DNA from: Marinobacter zhejiangensis | GTDB lineage: Bacteria > Pseudomonadota > Gammaproteobacteria > Pseudomonadales > Oleiphilaceae | Direction of reading: 5' to 3' | Assembly (NCBI RefSeq): GCF_900114775.1 | Contig: NZ_FOUE01000001.1 | Location: 806,001-870,000, forward strand | DNA: 64,000 nt | In this document: positions 59,953 to 64,000 of the stretch, piece after piece | Layout: every line of letters begins with the position of its first letter | Position numbering within the stretch: the first letter of the stretch is position 1 | Notes under the pieces: generated by a model | Seen by the model: only the letters and a program-made list of their open reading frames with translations | Database searches by the model: none | What the model was told of the DNA's origin: nothing | Translations under genes and position numbers: made by a program

Positions 59953-61440
59953 ATGAAAGAAACCGAATACCTGCGCTATGACGCCATCGCCCTCGCCGAT
60001 CTGATTCGTCGTGGAGAAGTGTCTCAACAGGAAGTCTGTGAAACCGCGATTCGTCGCGCGGAATCGGTCAATGGGGTGATCAACGCCATTTGCCAGCCTC
60101 AGTACGACAAGGCAAGGGCTCAGGCGCCGGTCGCCGATCAGCCGTTTTCCGGCGTCCCCTTCCTGCTCAAAGACCTGGCTCAGGAGCAGCAGGGAGAATG
60201 GTGTTCCTACGGCAGTCAGGGGTTTCGTGGCAACATTGCCGACCAGGATTCGGAATTCGTCCGCCGCAGCCGCGACAGTGGACTGGTGTTCCTGGGCCGG
60301 ACCGCGACACCGGAGCTGGGTCTGAAAGCCATCACCGAATCACGGCTGTGGGGACCAACCCGTAACCCCTGGAACCGCGGGCTGACGCCGGGTGGGTCCA
60401 GCGGCGGTTCCGGGGCGGCCGTTGCGGCAGGTATCGTGCCCATGGCCGGCGCCAATGATGGTGGTGGCTCTATCCGTATCCCCGCAGCCTATAACGGGCT
60501 GTTTGGTTTGAAGCCGTCACGCGGGCGGGTGTCGGTGGGGCCTCATGCCGGGGAATCCTGGACCGGGGCCTCCATCGATCACGTGGTCAGTCGCACCGTG
60601 CGGGACAGCGCAGCCATGCTGGACGTACTGGCAGGGCCGGCAGCGGGAGACCCGTTCCGGATTCCGGCTCCGGAGGTCCCCTACGCGGATGTGCTGCAGC
60701 AGACACCGCGTCCGCTGAGAATTGCGATGTTTACCACGTCACCTTACGGCACCGACGTTGATCCCGCCTGTGTTGAGGCCGTTGAAACCACCGCCCGCCT
60801 CCTGGAAAGTCTCGGGCATACGGTCGAATACGCCGAGCCCGAGTTTGATGGCCCTGCGCTGGCTCGCAGTTACCTCGGGCTCTATTTTGGCGAAGTGTCC
60901 GCCGCTATGGACCGGGCGGCCGAGCAGTGGGGGGCCAAAGACAGCGATTTCGAGCTGGAGACCCGTCTGCTGGGCATGCTTGGCCGGAGTTTGCCGGTGC
61001 CAGACTACGTCCGTATGCGCCAGCGTTGGAACGACTTTGCCCGGGCGTTGGGCCGGTTTTTTGGTCAGTACGACCTTTACCTCTGCCCAACAGCGGGCCA
61101 ACTTCCGGCAAAAATTGGTGAGCTGGCAACGCCGGGCCACCTGCAACTGGTTGCCCGCTTGATGCTGTTGCTGAAAGCCGGCCGCCTGGTCCACCGCAGT
61201 GGCCAGGTCGAACATCTGGCGATGGAAAGCCTGGCCCGCACACCGTTTACCCAGTTGGCGAACCTGACCGGTACCCCGGCGATGTCAGTACCGCTGTCCT
61301 GGACCAGTACCGGCCTGCCCGTGGGGGTCCAGTTTGGTGCGCCTCATGGTGACGAGGCCACTCTGTTCCAGGTGGCGGCCCAGCTCGAAGAAGCCTCGCC
61401 CTGGTTCAGTCAGTATGAACGCCTGGAGGGGTTGGTCTAA
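59953..61440 (+). CDS. Amidase signature family hydrolase
   Basis: 495 aa. The catalytic Lys is in FLLKDLAQE, the Ser-cisSer-Lys pair in GGSSGGSGAAVAAG, and the nucleophilic Ser in GGGSIRIPAAYNGLFGLKPS. The order and spacing match the AS family; the N-terminal ADLIRRGEVSQQEVCETAI helix is typical of GatA/6-aminohexanoate-cyclic-dimer hydrolase-like enzymes. C-terminal LTGTPAMSVPLSWTSTGLPV. ATG 59953; substrate unknown. Confidence 0.9.
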   Translation: MKETEYLRYDAIALADLIRRGEVSQQEVCETAIRRAESVNGVINAICQPQYDKARAQAPVADQPFSGVPFLLKDLAQEQQGEWCSYGSQGFRGNIADQDSEFVRRSRDSGLVFLGRTATPELGLKAITESRLWGPTRNPWNRGLTPGGSSGGSGAAVAAGIVPMAGANDGGGSIRIPAAYNGLFGLKPSRGRVSVGPHAGESWTGASIDHVVSRTVRDSAAMLDVLAGPAAGDPFRIPAPEVPYADVLQQTPRPLRIAMFTTSPYGTDVDPACVEAVETTARLLESLGHTVEYAEPEFDGPALARSYLGLYFGEVSAAMDRAAEQWGAKDSDFELETRLLGMLGRSLPVPDYVRMRQRWNDFARALGRFFGQYDLYLCPTAGQLPAKIGELATPGHLQLVARLMLLLKAGRLVHRSGQVEHLAMESLARTPFTQLANLTGTPAMSVPLSWTSTGLPVGVQFGAPHGDEATLFQVAAQLEEASPWFSQYERLEGLV

Positions 61441-61574
61441 CCTCCTGTCAAACGGCGGTTTTTCAATAAGGTGGTGGATAGCCGTTTATCTTTGCTTTGG
61501 GAACAGGCTATGCTGGGAACAGGGAGTGTGCGAACTCCTGACCGACCAGACGGCATCGAGGAGGCGAGTGAGCG

Positions 61575-62174
61575 ATGAACCAACCGATGGCAATCGAAGA
61601 GCTGGTGTCCGTTGCGCAGGCTGAGGCCATGGGAGAGCTGGATGCTCCGATGATGGCCATAGTGCTGTCCGGCGACCAAAGCTATGACCTTCCTATCAAC
61701 TCATTGGAGACTGATGCCGACAAGGCCCGCTGGGGACTGATCCTTAGAGCCGCCCGCGAGCACGTAGAGGCGGATGCGGTAGCCCTGCTGTATCCGGCCT
61801 GGACCACCATCCGCCGTAAACCGGGTGCGCCCTCAGAGGCGTCAGAAGAAGCAGCCCAGGCGGATACCGCTGACCCGATTGATACCCTGTTCGTTCAGCT
61901 CCACACCCGCGAGCGCATATACTGGCGTGGCTTCGAGCAAATCCGTGATCCCCGTCATCAGCGCATCATTGGATTCCGCGGTATTGGTGCATTGTCCTCC
62001 GATTACGAACGGGGACGCGAGCCCAAGACCACGGAATGGCTGACCACTCTGTTCGAGCCGCTGCCCTGCGAGGGCGAGGAAAGCGAGGTGGATCGCGAGC
62101 TTGCCCTGTTGCTGGACGAGGACTCGGAAGTCAGTGCAGCCCTCTACCCCCGTCAGATGCGAGCGTTGCACTAA
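61575..62174 (+). CDS. Uncharacterised soluble acidic protein
   Basis: 199 aa, acidic (many E/D), no signal peptide or membrane helix, no motif I can name. Two hydrophobic strands appear in MMAIVLSG and AVALLYPAWTTI, then a flexible Ala/Glu stretch (SEASEEAAQADTADP), then a conserved-looking core (DTLFVQLHTRERIYWRGFEQI). ATG 61575 is likely with weak GAG upstream. Flanked by the amidase and met genes, with no operon evidence to either side (134-bp and 288-bp gaps). Confidence 0.6.
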   Translation: MNQPMAIEELVSVAQAEAMGELDAPMMAIVLSGDQSYDLPINSLETDADKARWGLILRAAREHVEADAVALLYPAWTTIRRKPGAPSEASEEAAQADTADPIDTLFVQLHTRERIYWRGFEQIRDPRHQRIIGFRGIGALSSDYERGREPKTTEWLTTLFEPLPCEGEESEVDRELALLLDEDSEVSAALYPRQMRALH

Positions 62175-62419
62175 ATTCGCCGGAGCCTGGTGTTGTGGAA
62201 CACCTCGGGGTATTTGCTGCCCCGGGGCACCGGCCCCGCCCCTGTTGTCGCCCGCAACGCCCCCTCCTCAGTCGCAGCATAGATCCCGAGCCGGCTCTGG
62301 CATCCCCAAGACAGCAGCAGGAAACGAAGCATCGCCCCTTCCCTGACCAGTCCAAGTGGTGGGAATGTCTGTGTGTCCTATAGTGGCATTTAACAACAGC
62401 AAACATTCGGGATAGAACG

Positions 62420-62425
62420 TATAAT
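62420..62425 (+). promoter_or_regulatory. -10-like TATAAT before metN
   Basis: Perfect TATAAT 37 nt before the metN start; no fitting -35 box at 16-18 bp was found. No SAM riboswitch fold was recognised in 62175-62462. Confidence 0.3.
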
Positions 62426-62462
62426 GCTGCGCTTTTAACCGTTGCACTCACAAGGCTGCTCC

Positions 62463-63470
62463 GTGATTGAATTTGACCAGGTCCAGAAGTCGTACCAGGT
62501 GGGCGGTCGGGCGATCCCCGCACTGCACGCCACCAGTATGACGATCCAGGCGGGTGAGGTGTTTGGAATCGTCGGTCACTCCGGTGCCGGAAAGTCCACG
62601 CTGGTTCGCCTGATCAACCTTCTCGAACGCCCCACCGATGGGCGCATTCTCATTGATGGCGAGAACATCACCGATTACAGCGCCGAGCAGCTGCGCGCGC
62701 TGCGTCGCAAGGTCGGGATGATTTTCCAGCACTTTAACCTGCTGTCATCCAAGACTGTGGCCGACAACATTGCCTTCCCGATGAAGCTCGCGGGCAACTA
62801 CAGCAGCAAGGAAATCAGTGTCCGGGTTGCAGAGTTGCTGGCACGGGTGGGGTTGAGCGACCACGCCAGCAAATACCCGTCCCAGCTCTCCGGTGGCCAG
62901 AAACAGCGGGTGGGTATTGCCCGTGCGCTGGCCTGCCGCCCTGCCATCCTGTTGTGTGATGAAGCCACCAGTGCTCTTGATCCCCAAACCACCCAGTCCG
63001 TCCTGCAACTGTTGGCCGATATCAATCGGGAGCTGGGGCTGACCATCGTGCTGATTACCCATGAAATGGACGTGGTGCGCCGGGTTTGTGATCGGGTGGC
63101 GGTGATGGATGCTGGCCGTGTGGTGGAAATGGGGGCGGTCAGCGACGTGTTCCTGCACCCTCAGCACCCGACCACCCGCGACTTTGTGTTCGAGAGCGAG
63201 AATATTGACCGCAATGAGATGCAGGAAGACCTGGATCAGGCCTCCGGGCGGATTCTGCGCCTGACCTTCCGCGGTGATGCGACCTATAAACCACTGCTTG
63301 GTCAGGTGGCACGGGATTCCGGTGTGGACTTCTCCATCCTCTCGGGCCGGATTGACCATATCAAAGACACGCCGTACGGCCAGTTGACGCTGTCGCTGGT
63401 GGGTGGCGATCTCGGAGTGGCGATGTCAGCGCTGGAAGCCGCAGACGTTCATGTGGAGGTATTGCGCTGA
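62463..63470 (+). CDS. metN: Methionine ABC transporter ATP-binding protein
   Basis: 335 aa. Walker [11 protein letters not shown], signature [15 protein letters not shown], Walker [15 protein letters not shown]-loop [11 protein letters not shown]-terminal NIL domain (about residues 260-335; [22 protein letters not shown] and [21 protein letters not shown]) marks MetN and gives feedback inhibition by methionine. GTG 62463 with AAGG nearby. Its stop overlaps the metI start by 1 nt. Confidence 0.95.
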   Translation: MIEFDQVQKSYQVGGRAIPALHATSMTIQAGEVFGIVGHSGAGKSTLVRLINLLERPTDGRILIDGENITDYSAEQLRALRRKVGMIFQHFNLLSSKTVADNIAFPMKLAGNYSSKEISVRVAELLARVGLSDHASKYPSQLSGGQKQRVGIARALACRPAILLCDEATSALDPQTTQSVLQLLADINRELGLTIVLITHEMDVVRRVCDRVAVMDAGRVVEMGAVSDVFLHPQHPTTRDFVFESENIDRNEMQEDLDQASGRILRLTFRGDATYKPLLGQVARDSGVDFSILSGRIDHIKDTPYGQLTLSLVGGDLGVAMSALEAADVHVEVLR

Positions 63471-64000
63471 TGGAAGACCTGTTGATCAACGTAGACTGGG
63501 TGGAAATCGGCTGGGCCAGCTGGGATACCCTGGTGATGGTCGGGTTGTCGCTGTTGTTCAGCGTGCTGATCGGACTGCCGCTGGGCGTGTTGTTGTTCCT
63601 CACCGGAAAACGCCAGTTGCTGGAACAGCCAGCGGTGTACTCGGTGCTGTCGTTCCTGGTGAACGTGCTGCGGTCGGTGCCGTTCATCATCCTGCTGATT
63701 GTGATGATCCCGGTGACGGTGATGATCATCGGCACCTCACTGGGGGTGGCGGGTGCGATTCCGCCGCTGGTCGCTGGAGGGGCGCCTTTCTTTGCACGGC
63801 TGGTGGAAACCTCGTTGCGGGAGGTGGACCGGGGCATTATCGAAGCCACCCAGGCGATGGGGGCGAACATCCGCCAAATCATCTTTGGTGCGTTGTTACC
63901 TGAGGCCTTGCCGGGCATTATTGCCGCGGTCACCGTGACCGCCATTACGCTGGTTTCCTACGCGGCCATGTCGGGCGTGGTGGGCGGCGGTGGTTTGGGT
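63470..64000 (+). CDS. metI: Methionine ABC transporter permease, 3' end outside window
   Basis: First 177 residues of the MetI permease, running off the right edge. Membrane segments TLVMVGLSLLFSVLIGLPLG and LVNVLRSVPFIILLIVMIPV, and the EAA loop FARLVETSLREVDRGIIEAT fit MetI. ATG 63470 overlaps the metN stop (TGATG). A metQ lipoprotein gene is expected just downstream, beyond the window. Confidence 0.95.
   Translation, partial: MEDLLINVDWVEIGWASWDTLVMVGLSLLFSVLIGLPLGVLLFLTGKRQLLEQPAVYSVLSFLVNVLRSVPFIILLIVMIPVTVMIIGTSLGVAGAIPPLVAGGAPFFARLVETSLREVDRGIIEATQAMGANIRQIIFGALLPEALPGIIAAVTVTAITLVSYAAMSGVVGGGGLG

Noticed and set aside
62175..62462. SAM riboswitch before metN
   Set aside because: No S-box core was recognised; only a -10-like TATAAT and GC-rich sequence are present.
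1..64000. Mobile elements, integrases, CRISPR arrays, prophage genes
   Set aside because: No transposase, integrase, direct-repeat array or phage gene was seen on either strand.

Overview
The window looks like a GC-rich, halophilic marine gammaproteobacterium, most likely Marinobacter or a close relative. This is inferred from a wax ester synthase/DGAT of the marine oil-degrader type, ectoine genes with a dedicated aspartokinase, a NasST-controlled nitrate assimilation region, a Fur-linked TonB/ExbB/ExbD set and an arsenosugar-type ArsM. It is chromosomal. I see no insertion sequence, phage, integrase, CRISPR array or rRNA; the only RNA gene found is one tRNA-Gly(CCC).

Layout. 1-11 kb: envelope and housekeeping genes (two YkuD L,D-transpeptidases around an Lpp-like lipoprotein, a long NfeD plus slipin pair, a K+/H+ antiporter, a CHASE-PAS-GGDEF diguanylate cyclase, tRNA-Gly, type II NADH dehydrogenase). 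11.9-19.6 kb: the least familiar block. An arsenosugar-type ArsM faces an ECF sigma/zinc-finger anti-sigma pair; divergent from these is a four-gene operon: TVP38-FAD disulfide reductase fusion, radical SAM protein, sodium:solute symporter and a divergent metallophosphatase. 19.7-23.1 kb: ectA, ectB and the ectoine aspartokinase, with no ectC. 23-41 kb: regulators, cofactor and DNA-repair genes, an AsmA-like giant protein, a second stomatin/NfeD pair, a second diguanylate cyclase with a GATase, a stand-alone CZB protein, and the wax ester synthase.

41-54 kb is a complete nitrate/nitrite assimilation region: NrtABD uptake, NasA nitrate reductase, NirBD nitrite reductase, an extra NirB-like FAD oxidoreductase, and the NasS/NasT sensor-antiterminator pair. 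Three transcription starts (nrtA, the FAD oxidoreductase ahead of nirBD, and nasA) share one architecture readable in the DNA: a sigma-54 -24/-12 promoter, a leader of about 120-140 nt, an intrinsic terminator ending about 28-30 nt before the start codon, and just ahead of or inside the terminator's left arm a small hairpin with an A1/G4 hexaloop. That is what a NasT (ANTAR) antitermination regulon should look like, with nitrogen control by sigma-54 and nitrate control by NasST.

54-64 kb: an SprT-like protease, an orphan Hcp, tonB-exbD-exbD-exbB behind a Fur box, a TauE/SafE transporter, a lytic-transglycosylase-like protein, an amidase, an orphan protein, and metN-metI running off the right edge.

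The two most promising items are the ECF/ArsM/radical-SAM region at 11.9-19.6 kb (function inferred, not known) and the three matched nitrate attenuators. The missing ectC is the clearest metabolic oddity. All functions come from reading motifs and recalled family features; no database search was possible.
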